Source: Symsagittifera roscoffensis | Taxonomy: Eukaryota > Xenacoelomorpha > Acoela > Convolutidae | Direction of reading: 5' to 3' | DNA: 64,000 bases | Assembly (NCBI RefSeq): GCF_963678635.1 | Contig: NC_087063.1 | Coordinates: 8,342,386 to 8,406,385 of the forward strand | In this document: positions 33,965 through 45,109 of the stretch, in pieces | Layout: every line of letters starts with the position of its first letter | How positions within the stretch are numbered: the first letter of the stretch is position 1 | Notes under the pieces: model-generated | Told to the model about the DNA's origin: nothing | The model's input: the letters and a program-made list of their open reading frames with translations, nothing else | The model's database searches: none | Made by a program: the position numbers and the translations under genes

Positions 33965-34499
33965 ACAAGACTGCTCGTATCAGGGCGAAGCCCTGAATGT
34001 TCTGACGCCTTTTACGGTTTTATGGAGCAGTAATAACATTATAAAATTAAATGTAAGAAAAAATAAAATGAAATTTTTTTTTTTAAATTTGAAATTTTTT
34101 ATGAAAATCATCACGCCACACGCCATATAAAGTACAAAAAGATAGATTTCGCTCCTTGTAACAAATCAATTATGGCAAATAAGCTTCTTTCAACCAATTT
34201 GGAACGATTTTTAAGACGGATTAACTCTCCGCTCTTGCATTAATAGCGCGAAATATATCGCGCGTTAATTGTCTCAAATTGGCCAAAATGGCAATTTTTA
34301 AACCCCCATAACTTTACAAAAAATGATTACAGGTAAAATATCTTTTCAAATTTGTGCTCAGGACAACAATACCTTTTGAATGGTATAAAATATTCCGTCA
34401 AAAATGGCTAGTTAAAAAGTCGAAATTTGTCTGAAGAAAAAAAAAACCCACCCCGAGCACAAATATTCCTTTACTTTCGTATCGAAAGTCGGAACAAAA
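33965..34499 (-). repeat. Hairpin-ended repeat family, well-preserved inverted copy
   Basis: Read on the plus strand, it opens ACAAGACTGCTCGTATCAGG. The hairpin TCAGGGC-GAA-GCCCTGA lies at 33979-33995. The core is GCGCGAAATATATCGCGCG, and it closes with the hairpin CTTTCGTATCGAAAG and TCGGAACAAAA. At about 535 bp this is the best consensus-like copy in the window. Confidence 0.7.
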
Positions 34500-37110
34500 A
34501 GAAAATGTATGAAAACGTAAGTAAATTACCACACAGTGGGGGACCTTATTTCAATTTCTGATGAGGTTCATTATCTGGAGGACAAAATTTTCACTCGATC
34601 AAGATGTTTTGCTCAAAACTGTTTAGAAAGTGTAGGCAAATCTGCAAAACGAAACTCTAACAAAGTTAAGTGTCTGAAATAAACTATTAGTGGACATCAT
34701 TTTATAGAAAATTGGGTTTAATTTTGCTGCATATTTTCCAGTCCTGAAAAACATCACCCTGAAGTCGGATCGGATTCATCGAATATGGGATATATTATCT
34801 GATGCTCAACTACAAAAAGTCCTCAACTAGAATGAAACTTATGTCATAAAAAAGCGCCGTCGGAAAAACCATTTTCTCTGGAATCCGGACAAACTCGAAA
34901 TACGTTCAAAATCTCTAATACGCAAAATCTTATCCTTCAATACAGTTAAAAATGAATATCCAGTACGAAAAGCCCTTAATATATACGACAACACTTGAAT
35001 ATCAGACGATCTAGACGCGGCGGAAAATCCTAGATAAAGAAAATTCTAAATATTGAAAATTTTAAACACAAAATTGGAAATCATATTTTGGAACAAAAAA
35101 TAAGGGAGAAAATCATGAACAAATTGTTCACAACTTGTTTGACAACTTGTTAAGGAAAAATCCTAAACGCCAAACATATCGAGAATACGCAAAAGACCTT
35201 AATGCGGAGTTTCCTATCTAGTGAAACGACTATACTGGGAACAAATCCATGACGTGAAAAACAAACAGGTAAAAACAGTTTATTGAAATATCTAAACAAA
35301 CTAAATTTTATAGCTGAACATTTTTTTAAAGGGAAAATCCTGATTACAAAAATCCTAAGCACAAGAAATCTTATTTTTGGAGCATCAAATTAACCGAAAA
35401 AAAGAAAACTAAAAATAAACACCGAACACAAGAACACAAGAAAAATTAGAACTGCGCTTAACATCATTCACAAAGAAATCCTAAATGAGGGGGAAAACTC
35501 TGAAAATGGAAAATCCTAATTATCAAGATCCATAGTTTCTGTATCCTTAACCAGGAAAACTGCGGATAATTATGATTGCAAAAAACTCTTATTTAAGGAA
35601 AATCCAAAAAACTAAGAATACTAAATGCGGATTGAGGTTTTGCGGGCTATTCTCGAATAACCAAAAACAAATACGTGCAAACTATGAACTAACCTGAATC
35701 TGAAAAAAGCTCACTCCAAAAAACAGAGGTGAAAACCTTAACGCAGAAAATTCTAGATAAAAAACTCAAAAAACACAAAAAATCCATAAGACAGAAAATC
35801 CTAAAGCAGGTAGAAAAAAACTAGGAAAACACCCTGAATACAAAAAAATGAAAATGCAAAACCCTCTAAAATGGAAAAATGTGAGCACAAAAAATTGCAA
35901 ATCACCCTGAAAATGAAAAACTTTATACACAAAAACTCCTAAGAGCAGAACATACTAGAGGCCGAAACGGACTATTTCCGGTAACACTAATTAGTAACCA
36001 CGCGAAAAAAAAACGAAAGCACAAATTTCTCAATGCACAGCAAACTAAATTAAAATAAACTTAATACGGAAAACCCTAAATTAGAAACTCTAGAAGACTT
36101 TCATACTGATCACAGAAAATTGTAAGCACATGATTGTGAGATCAGGAAAACCCAAATGCGAATCAATTTAAACATGGAGAAAGAAACGGCCGATGAAAAT
36201 TGTTTTGATACGGAAATTTAAGATTACAGAAGCAAAATCTTGATAACGGAAACACTGAGTTCCGAGCATACCAATCAGAAAAATTTTGATCCTCAAAATT
36301 AAAAATTTTTATGAAAAACCACTGACAAAATAAATCATCACTGGATTTCGTTAACTCCAGAATTCTGTTGATGACATTGTTGAATTCGTCGTCTGAATTG
36401 TAGATAGCGCTAGCATTTGTGCAAGACTTTTCAAGGTCTGGAGTGAATTTAAATCATTCAAGCCAGATTTATTGCTGCCTTGTTTTTGGTAATTCTTACG
36501 GCCAACACTTAATTATTTTCACTAATTTGATGCAGCAACAAAAGAAAAAATTTAAAATTGTCACAAGAGTTTGATCTTTTTTTCATTATTAGAGCCACTT
36601 TTTTTCATTATTAGAGCTGAATTGAAGTATACAAAGGGGTTTCAAGTTACAGTTGTAGATAATAACTGTGTATTACGCTATATCAGTTAAGCTGCTACTG
36701 CAAAATCGAGTGTTATAAAAACAACAAAATGTAAATTCTAATCACCTAGAAAATGGAAAAGCATAACCAAAAGAACTCTTCAGTCTTTATATAATAGAGG
36801 CCGAAACGATCAATTTTCGGTAACACTATTGAGTTGCTAAGCAAAAATAGCGAATGCCTTTCTTTCTCAATGTGCAACATACTAGATTAAAAATATCCAT
36901 ACTACGGAAAATCCTAAATACAAAACTCTGAAATATGTTCATCCTAAACACAGAAAATTGTAAGCACATAAACTAAATGCAGATCAACTTAAATACTGAA
37001 GAGGAAACTCCTGATGAAAATTTTTTTGAAACGGAGAATTTGGAATACAGAATCGAAATCCTGATAACGAAAAATTTTCAATTTCCAACATACCAAAAAC
37101 AAAAAATTAT
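34500..37110. repeat. A-rich degenerate repeat tract with GAAAATCCTAAA motif
   Basis: The motif (G/A)GAAAATCCTAAA(T/C)(A/G)C recurs many times at irregular 15-30 bp spacing between about 34970 and 36970. A longer direct duplication lies within it: about 35957-36260 and 36787-37100 share GAGGCCGAAACG, GGTAACACTA, CAGAAAATTGTAAGCACAT and GATAACG in the same order. No gene. Confidence 0.6.
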
Positions 37111-38845
37111 CATCTTCACAACTTACTTTTTTAACGTCAACTTTTCAAGTTCTGCTCAAGTGAAACGTGCCTTAAAAAGGATGATAAAAATCTCTCCTAG
37201 AGACATCCAATAAAACTTGTTTCGAAGCTATCCTCAAATTTTTTTCGCCAAATGCAAAAATGTGTTAGATATGGTTGTTTTTCGCTGGAAAGTTTGCTTC
37301 TATTAAAAACGCTAAAATTCAACGATGCGCTTTCTCTTGTTGTGCACTCTAGTAGCTTTAGTCATGCAATCGAATGCTCCCTACTGACAGCATTCACAGG
37401 AATTCTGGTTCAACATGCCAGCCTCCCCCGCTAATTTTACCTGTGGTTCATGGAAAAGTCAGGGCTATCTAAAAGTGCTGACAAGGCCTCCCCAAAAAGC
37501 AAACACAATTTGTTGTTTAAACTAATCGGAACCTTCGCACAATAAAAAGAAAGTAAAGAAAAATTTTATTCAATATAAAGGTTTGATCCATCCGATCTGG
37601 TGTCAAACGAGCTGTCATTTTTTAATTTTCTCATTTTGTTCCGGTGTTTTACTTGTTTAATAGTTTTAGTTTCGACTTTTCGGTTTATTACTCTTTCGTT
37701 TTCTTTTCATTTCATTTCACTTCATTTTATTTTTTTAAATCCATTACCTTGCTGCTGTCTTTTAGTTAATCCTAAGTTTCAGAAACTTTTTTTAAAAGCT
37801 AACTTGGTAATACGAGAAAGTGAGCACGTATCAGTTCAATGTATTCATCTTTAATCTAGAACGATTATATAACCCTGAGCTGTGTCTAGTCGGTTCTAAC
37901 CCGTAGTTATGATGTCAATAACACCAAAAGAAGTCTTAAAAACTGTGAATCTGTCGTCCACTCAAGTCTCTATTGAATTCAAGGATGATAGACTCTGCAG
38001 CAATCGGCTCAGTGACTATCGGCGCTATCTCTCCTGGAGTTTTACCTCATTCTGTCGGAGCCAATTCGTGGTTCACTTAGACGCGGAACTTCAGGACTGT
38101 TAAAACTGCCTGAGTAGAAAAGAGAAAGCTCTTCAGACCAGGTCACGAGAAACCTGAAATGCGCAAACGCCGTTAAAAAGTATAGAAATTCTTTCATCAC
38201 GATTCATTTTGTTAGAGAAGTCAGTTTGATCTATTTTAGATATCAACTTGTCTCAGTATAATCGGACAAAATTGGCTCTAATAAACGAAATCAGGTGTTC
38301 ACGAATTAAAGAATACTCTGAAATTAACTCCCGCGATGATCAAGCTAGTTTGAAAATAAGTAAGTAACTCAACGAGTTTTATCATTTCTTACCAGCAAGC
38401 AACTTTTTGGACCGTTAGATCAGCTCTGTGGAAAGCCTTCACACTAAAGTGGTACAATTGATCATATATATCAAAAAATTTATGGACTGATTGCCTGAAA
38501 AGCTGCTGTAGCCTTCTATCAAAAACAAAACAACTCTTCTCTAGCACAATTTTCAAGTAGAGCTTTTGCGAACAGCAATTCTGCTCAAGAATGGGATTTT
38601 TGTCGTGTTTCCCTCATTGGTAAATTCGACTGTTCTGATGTTTTATTTTTGAACATTCAGTTTCTGCAACAACCTTGGGCTGAACGGGCTCAGTTTGAAG
38701 TTTTGACTAGTTAAATCGAAATCAAAAACTTCTGGTATTCTGACCGACTGGCATAATTTTTTTCCATAGCTTCATCAAAAAATTCCCATTGACATTTTTT
38801 TCTTTAAACATTTCTTACACTGATTTGGAAAACAAACTGCTTGTA
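37111..38845. other. No gene recognised
   Basis: AT-rich DNA. Short open frames at 37600 and 37909 are not coding-like. Confidence 0.35.
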
Positions 38846-38849
38846 CAGA

Positions 38850-39960
38850 GTTGGAGCACAGCTCTCATTGTTCAGTGTAGTCTTTGTGTCTGTTGGTTTT
38901 TGATAAAAAAATTGCAGGTACCCGCTTCTCTTTCGATCCTTGAGTTCAACGCAATAATTGTCCTTTTCTGTTAGAGTTTTCTGAATTTAACTATGGATCT
39001 GGGTGTACAGAGTTGGTGGCATCAACAAAACAAGTCGATTCAAGTTTGACCTTATAAAAATGTCATCGACATATCTGAGTAAGAATTTAACCCGTGAAGT
39101 ATCATTTTCATTGCCATCTGCGCGTTAGCAGTTTCCACAAAACCCAGCTGTCTCACTTTATAGATTTTTTTACTGCGTTTCAGATCGGAAAAGTTGCGGC
39201 AAACCTCCCCTTTTTCGATCTATGCGTTTCTTTTCAACTACTCGAATATAAAGCGAAGAATTCAGGAGCCGGGATATAACAATGATTCCGTAGTTCAAAT
39301 GTTAATATCGCTGCAAAAATTCCAAAGATCTGACATGTCAAAAAACGGGAAAAAAGCAAAACGAAAAAATATCACGGCAAATGAACAAAAACGAAAGACT
39401 TTCAGTAACTGAACAAAATTGTTTTTAAACGTCGTCTAATTGATTAAACAGTTGCAGTTGTTTGAATTTCACCCTTCAGACCTTGGTTTCTGATTCAAAT
39501 TGAAGTTTACACGCTTTTCATGCAATCAATTTGCCCATGCGAAGGACGGCAACTTCAGTTTTAATTCGATTTCTCTAATGAGAATTGTGGATTTGGATGA
39601 AGAAAGTTGCGGCATCAAAAACACTAGCCGGCTCTCCTTTGAGCAAACAACAACGCCATCTACATTATTGAGGAAGCTAAAACCATTCATGTCTGATACT
39701 GGCTTGCCTCCGCATACTTTTTGTTTTGAAAACGTGTTTTTTGTTCCTAGCATTGCAAAAGTTAGTGCAAGATCAGCGCTGATATCCAAAACATTAAATT
39801 GGACATATCAAGAATTTGTCCGAAATTTGCAGCAGATTGTCTATCGTAAACTTTTGAAAATCCTTGCCCTCGTCTACAGCTTCTCTAGGGCAATTTCTAT
39901 GGTTTCTTTTAAACTCAGTGTTTTGATTTTATAAAAAAAATTTACTAAGACGCTGAGTTT
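38850..39960 (-). pseudogene. Penelope-like element reverse transcriptase remnant, copy 2
   Basis: On the minus strand, in order: LSLKETIEIAL (near 39900), resembling the Penelope-like segment after the first catalytic Asp; a segment with FSFLNNVDGVVVCSKE (near 39670), resembling the Y-x-Q-x-x-G-V-A-M-G region; LLRYVDDIFIR at 39058-39090, the diagnostic R-Y-V-D-D box; and FFYQKPTDTKTTLN (near 38890), matching the Y-R-K-P-T-H-T motif. The pieces are in several frames with stops, and spacing before the RYVDD box is too long, so it is dead. Penelope-like retroelements also encode a GIY-YIG endonuclease, which I did not find. Confidence 0.75.
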
Positions 39961-40689
39961 AGTGACCAATGATGGCAAACGATATGCAGCAACTGTTATA
40001 CGGGCTAATTAAATTATGACTTTTAATAGTTTGCTATGCTTAGGCATATAGATTGACGAACATCGTAAAAGATATTGAAGAATTTTTGATTAAAATTAAA
40101 TCTCAAATGTTTTCACAAAAGTGTGCATCGTCAGGATTCTACGAAAAACTGGTCCAAATGACGAGAAAATACAAAAGCGATTTACATTCTTTCACGTAAT
40201 TTTTGGTTCTTAATCATCATTTTTCTCTTGATAAGTATTGATCCAAGTCATAACAATTTAGTTGGGTTTATTAGTTGTGTTGTTCGATCAATTTTCTTTT
40301 GCAAACTAACTAACATCTGCGCTATTTTTCTGAAGTTTGCATTGCTAAAGGTCGAGGCTTAACGGTGAGTCTGCTTTCTTACATCTCAATTTCGTGGTCA
40401 AATATCGACATTTTGTCCAATGTGGATGGTGGTACAACCAATACAAGACAATTTATATACCACTCTTGCTTTTAGGTTTTTAGAAAATGCGGATTTTAGC
40501 AATCGTACAAAATATTGTAGTTTTTTAGGCAAAATCTGTTTGATTGTTGGTTAAACTTCTTAATCTGATTGCAAAAAATTGGCATTAGTTACCTTTATGT
40601 TGAACCATCCGCATATGGGGCTTTCCATCCTTTGGAGAATGAGTTGAAGAAATCCTTCCCCTGTCCAGCTATTTTACCTTACCCTCAAT

Positions 40690-41700
40690 CATTTAACACA
40701 GGGCGTCTGCTGCCATTTTTGCAGATCTATTTTCAGGGTTCGGATCCATTGTGCCTGACTTGTAGTTTCAATAGCTTTATCAGATGTCTCCCAGCTATAT
40801 CTAATCCTACACACTCTATGAAGTGCCTTGGATAAAACTATGCTTGTACTGAATTGGGGGCAGCTCCTGTAATTCAAAAAAGTCCCATATCTGTGAGGTT
40901 TTGATACCAATTGCAGGTTACTCTCTTGTCTTGCTATAAATTTATGATCAAATCCAGCAACAGCAAAACTTTGTCTCAATTAGTTTTTTCTTGAGTGAAT
41001 TGTAGATTTGATTGAAAAAAAATTGGCTGCAATAAATCCCTGATTTGACAACTCTGACTACTCTAACGACGCAATCCACATACCTGAGGATCTTTTTGTC
41101 TGTAGAATTTTTTCCCATTGATCTTAGCGTGGCTTCAAATTTCATAATTCCAGATTATCTCGGTTACTGATGCGTATATATCATCGCGTGTTTTCCATAT
41201 TCATGATGATACAAGTTTCAGTATTCCTCACTTTCAATCCCTTCGATCTATTGGTTACTTTCCTGCTGCAAGATAGGCAAAAACCCTTCTTTTCATCCGG
41301 TAGCTGTAGCGCCAACCCGCCTGTTATACCTGTTTCAAAATGAAACCATACTCTTTCATCCTTAGAGTAGCAAGAAGTAACCAGAGGGTAGCGCCCATTG
41401 CAAACACATCTTTTTGAACATACCATCAACCATCACACTTAAAATATACGTTGCAAGCCGTCATATTCTAAATTTATTCCATTGTGGATTTTTCAATTTC
41501 AGTAGTAGATTTCTGGTTGTACAGCTTCTATGAAGCAGTTTCAATTGCTTTCTTTCAAAAATTCATCCAAGATTTTATCAAATTTTTTATGCTAGCTGCC
41601 CGCAAAAGATAGAACTAGTCATAGGGGTGTCTCATCCTTAATTAACTTAGCCAAACCGTACAATCGGGCGGGTTGTTCAATTGTTGACTCATTACAGAAT
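40690..41700 (-). pseudogene. Penelope-like element reverse transcriptase remnant, copy 1
   Basis: On the minus strand: PARLYGLAKLIKDETPL (near 41650), matching the P-R-L-Y-G-L-P-K-I-H-K fingers motif, then LVLSFAGS after one in-frame TGA; FEATLRSMGKN and ILRYVDC (near 41080), where the second catalytic Asp is Cys; then LQLVSKPHRYGTFLNYRS and CPQFSTSIVLSKALHRVCRI (near 40870-40800), matching the Penelope-type R-K-P-T-H-T-G-x-x-L-N-x-x-S and K-x-x-L-x-x-R-x-x-x-I region. Stops and frameshifts between the blocks make it a pseudogene. Confidence 0.8.
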
Positions 41701-44700
41701 ACAAAAGATCTCCTATCTCGTTTTTTGTTGATGGCGAGTAAACTTTTGTTATATTTTTGTTCAGTATCACCTCATCAGTTGTTCAGTTGTTGGGCAGATT
41801 TCATAAAAGAATCCGGTTTTTTTTTCATAGTTGGTCAGCATATGCAACCATATGTCAGCAAAAACAAACCTCCTTATGAGTTGGTCAGCATATGGAACCA
41901 AAGTGAAAAATTGATAGAGTTGCTGAGTGGAAATCAGATATTTTTGAACAAACAGATAGAATCTATTTAAAAAAACTCACAGTAGAGGCTTTGCAAAGTT
42001 GCATGGAAACGCCAAGTTTCAAAAGGCGCACAGAATGCAGGAGCAGGGAACTTACTCTAAGACTGTAGTTGATGTGTAATCATTGCTGAAATAGTTTCAA
42101 AGAACTGACATATCACTTTAAAAAGCGAATAACCCTGAAACGAAAAACTATTAAGGCAAAAGAAGAAAAACCAAGAACACTCTGAAATTGGTAGGAAATA
42201 CCTTTTCATAATAATTTTTGCAAATACAATTGTTTTAATCTGATGGTTTAAAACTTGATGGTTCAAAACTTTTTGATTGGCACGTTCTTTTTTTCTTAAT
42301 CTTGTATCATGAGAAAAGTATTCGAAATTTCAAAACCTGATATTGCTGAAAACTTGAGGATTTATTTTCAATTATTATGATTTGTGGTTTAAAAATCAAA
42401 TCCGATTGAAGTTGTGGGCAATTGATTGCAAATAGATAGAGGTTTGCAGCCGATGCCATCAGCAATAAGCTCAGAAACATCCCGTTTTAATGCGCGGGAA
42501 GCAAGGCTTGCAGTGCGACAAAATTACTTGGGAGTTTTCACGGAGGTGTTCGTATTCAAGAGCTGAAATTGCTCCAAATTCCTTTAGAGAATTGATAGAG
42601 CATGATGACAACCCGAAATGCTTAGTTTTATTATTATTTTTTTTTTTTCTAAGAAATTTAATTTTTTAATAGAGAAACTATACTGCATGATTTTTTTTTT
42701 CGAACAACCCGGAGCTGAACAGTTATACTCATTGCGCCTACAGTAAACCGAGTTAACCTAAGAAGCAGCAGCATAACAAGGTCACCCCGAGGCTCAACCG
42801 CTATGTGCTGAAACAATACAGACGCTTGTAAAAAAAAAACGTGACTCCCAAACAAACGTCTGGTGTTTAACCGACGTTTGTTCGTCTAACCGACGAACAA
42901 AAGAGAATGTTTCGAGAAAACAAACTGGTATTGGAGAAAATGTTCTTCAGTCTTAACACAAGGAAAAACAAAGTTTGAGCTATGCTTTCTAAACAGACCA
43001 CAAATACGCAGTACAATACAATTCCAGTACAAAGTTCGCAGTACAAAAAGTACGCAGTACAAAAAATGCGCAAAAATCTAAATCTTATCGAAGAACGAAC
43101 TTGTAATCTTAAGCTCCCCATTTAGACAAATTTTGTCGCACGGGTTTGCTAAGTGAAAAAAGCTAAGCTGGAAAAAAGTTTGATTAATATTGATAAACTG
43201 GATGCATGTTGTGGTTGATAACTTTCAAATTGCTTGCTCATGCCGAAGTTCCTTTTATTCGTACAAGCCCTTGTTTTTTTCATATGATTTTTTTTTGTTA
43301 AAAAATGATCGAATCTTAAGGAGTTCTTGCGTAGAGGACAAATTTAAATATGATTGAATGCCATTGTTCTCAAGCTGTTCTCCCGGCGATCAGAAGCGGC
43401 TTGAGTTTTTTCCCTCTCGCATACTACCTTCACCCTTTTTATAGCTCCGCAGTAAGAGCGTAAGCTACCCTAAGCGAAACATTCGATTCGGAGCCCGAGA
43501 TGGGACATTTACCAATACATTAAAAATTTGGTTTGATTCAGCAAAATGTTAAGTAGCTCCTTAAAACGAAATCCAAAAAAACATGCAGTATGTCAATTTT
43601 TGATTACGAAACTTTTCTCATGTTTTTGAAACTAGATCCGACTGGTATCAAAAGTTTTAAAATTTACAAGAATGAGTTCGAGTCGCAATGGTTGATTGTC
43701 AAACGGTGTGAAAATCTAAGATGGAAATTGTCAAATCAGCAACTTAGAACCGCGCTTTGACTCCGCCTAGTTTCCAAAGTTGTGAAAAACAGATGCGTTT
43801 GCGCAAAAGATGATCAAAAATGGGTGGTGGCCTCGTCAGTGTTGTCTGAAAATGTAAGGAGTTTCTGGGAATTCAGATTTGAACGCTCTTATAATTAAAC
43901 GTTTCGCCTCCACTCACATTTTTTCTGTTTAAGAGGCACCACACCTCAAGGCAGATCACAAGCGACTATGCGTTTTGACGCTCGTCACATGGGCCGTTGG
44001 TGGGTAGCTCATATGAGATGCAATGGTAACTGACTCCCTATCTCTTAAGAGACTAAGCGCAGGCTGGTTTTTAACCCCGGATAGGCCACCAAAATTGACA
44101 CTATCAGAGGTTTTATGATGGATATATGTTCCAAAGATTAGCTTTTGAAGTTCAGGGTTCCGCCGGCCCTAGTACTGAAATTTTTGTATTTTTCTCAAGC
44201 AGAGAACCTCCATCGCTATGCAGGGGACAGGGGTTGCGAAAGCTGCCTCTATACTCGAAACTTTTTATCATCATGATAAAAACTACTTTCGAAGAAATTA
44301 TTTAAAAGCCAAGGTAACAGAAGCGCAGCTTAGTATAAGTCTCTGATAGACCCGTAGCCTCATATCAGTTCAATCTTTTTGAGTTTATTTCAACTCCGGT
44401 TTTTTCTGCAGGTGTTAGTTTTTATCAAACTGGTTGGCTGGTTTCTCAACCATCTGACTCTTTAGTTCTTTCCACTTTATACTCTCTTCAATATCTAGAA
44501 AAATCCTTGGATTTTGACAAGAATATGTGATGAAAGGACTCCTGACTGTAACCTCAGTTACTTTCATACTATGACTTTCTGATTATTTTTATCCCAATTC
44601 TTAGTTGCAGATGCGAAGATCAGTAATTTTGGAGATATGGCTTTTTTAGTTTAAAAAACCCAATAGATGAAATGATGTTTAAAGTGTTCAGTTTATGAAG

Positions 44701-44999
44701 CAGTAAGTGTTGTTGGATGCCACCGTCTGATCTTAGCGTTGCATCAAATTCCGTTTATTTTTCTATTTAACTATGCAAGTTTCACGTTCAGCAATTGTGT
44801 GAAGCACCGGAGGTTCAACAATTGCAATGAAATCGAATGTGAAATCAGTCGGTTAGAGATTTGAGTCTTTTAAATATTCAGTTGTCTGTGTCTGATAGTG
44901 TACTTTATTGTGCACCTTCCAATGATAAAGTTTTGTCGTCAGGTTTTGCTCATCTGCTGTTAGTTGCTTTCATTTTCAATTAAAAATTTTAAGGGTTTC
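41701..44999. other. No gene; element fragments and a hairpin
   Basis: Contains a short Penelope-like fragment on the minus strand near 44733-44765 (reading FDATLRSDGG, like FEATLRSMGKN of the copy at 40690-41700), a GCAGTACAAAA short repeat near 43010-43065, and the hairpin at 42877. The TULP4 promoter should lie in the last part but no motif is assignable. Confidence 0.4.
42877..42901. repeat. Perfect 10-bp hairpin with 5-base loop
   Basis: TTTGTTCGTC, loop TAACC, then GACGAACAAA. An overlapping second inverted pair (ACAAACGTC at about 42851, GACGTTTGT at 42873) gives alternative folding. Confidence 0.8.
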
Positions 45000-45109
45000 A
45001 TGTATGCGTGGCTGGAAAGTCATCCGATAGCTCATTCGGACTCAGATATCCTGTCATTGTCGTGGAAAGGAAGTCTACCTCAGAGTGAAAAAGAAAAGCA
45101 ATATATTCG
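45000..45109 (+). CDS. TULP4: TULP4 exon 1
   Basis: ATG at 45000 begins M-Y-A-W-L-E-S-H-P, the same start as vertebrate TULP4 (M-Y-A). SDSDILSLSWKG and SEKEK follow. The donor is ATTCG/GTATGT, phase 2. Confidence 0.92.

Noticed and set aside
39500-39934. 144-codon plus-strand open frame
   Set aside because: It is the shadow of the minus-strand Penelope-like remnant, where the recognisable motifs are.
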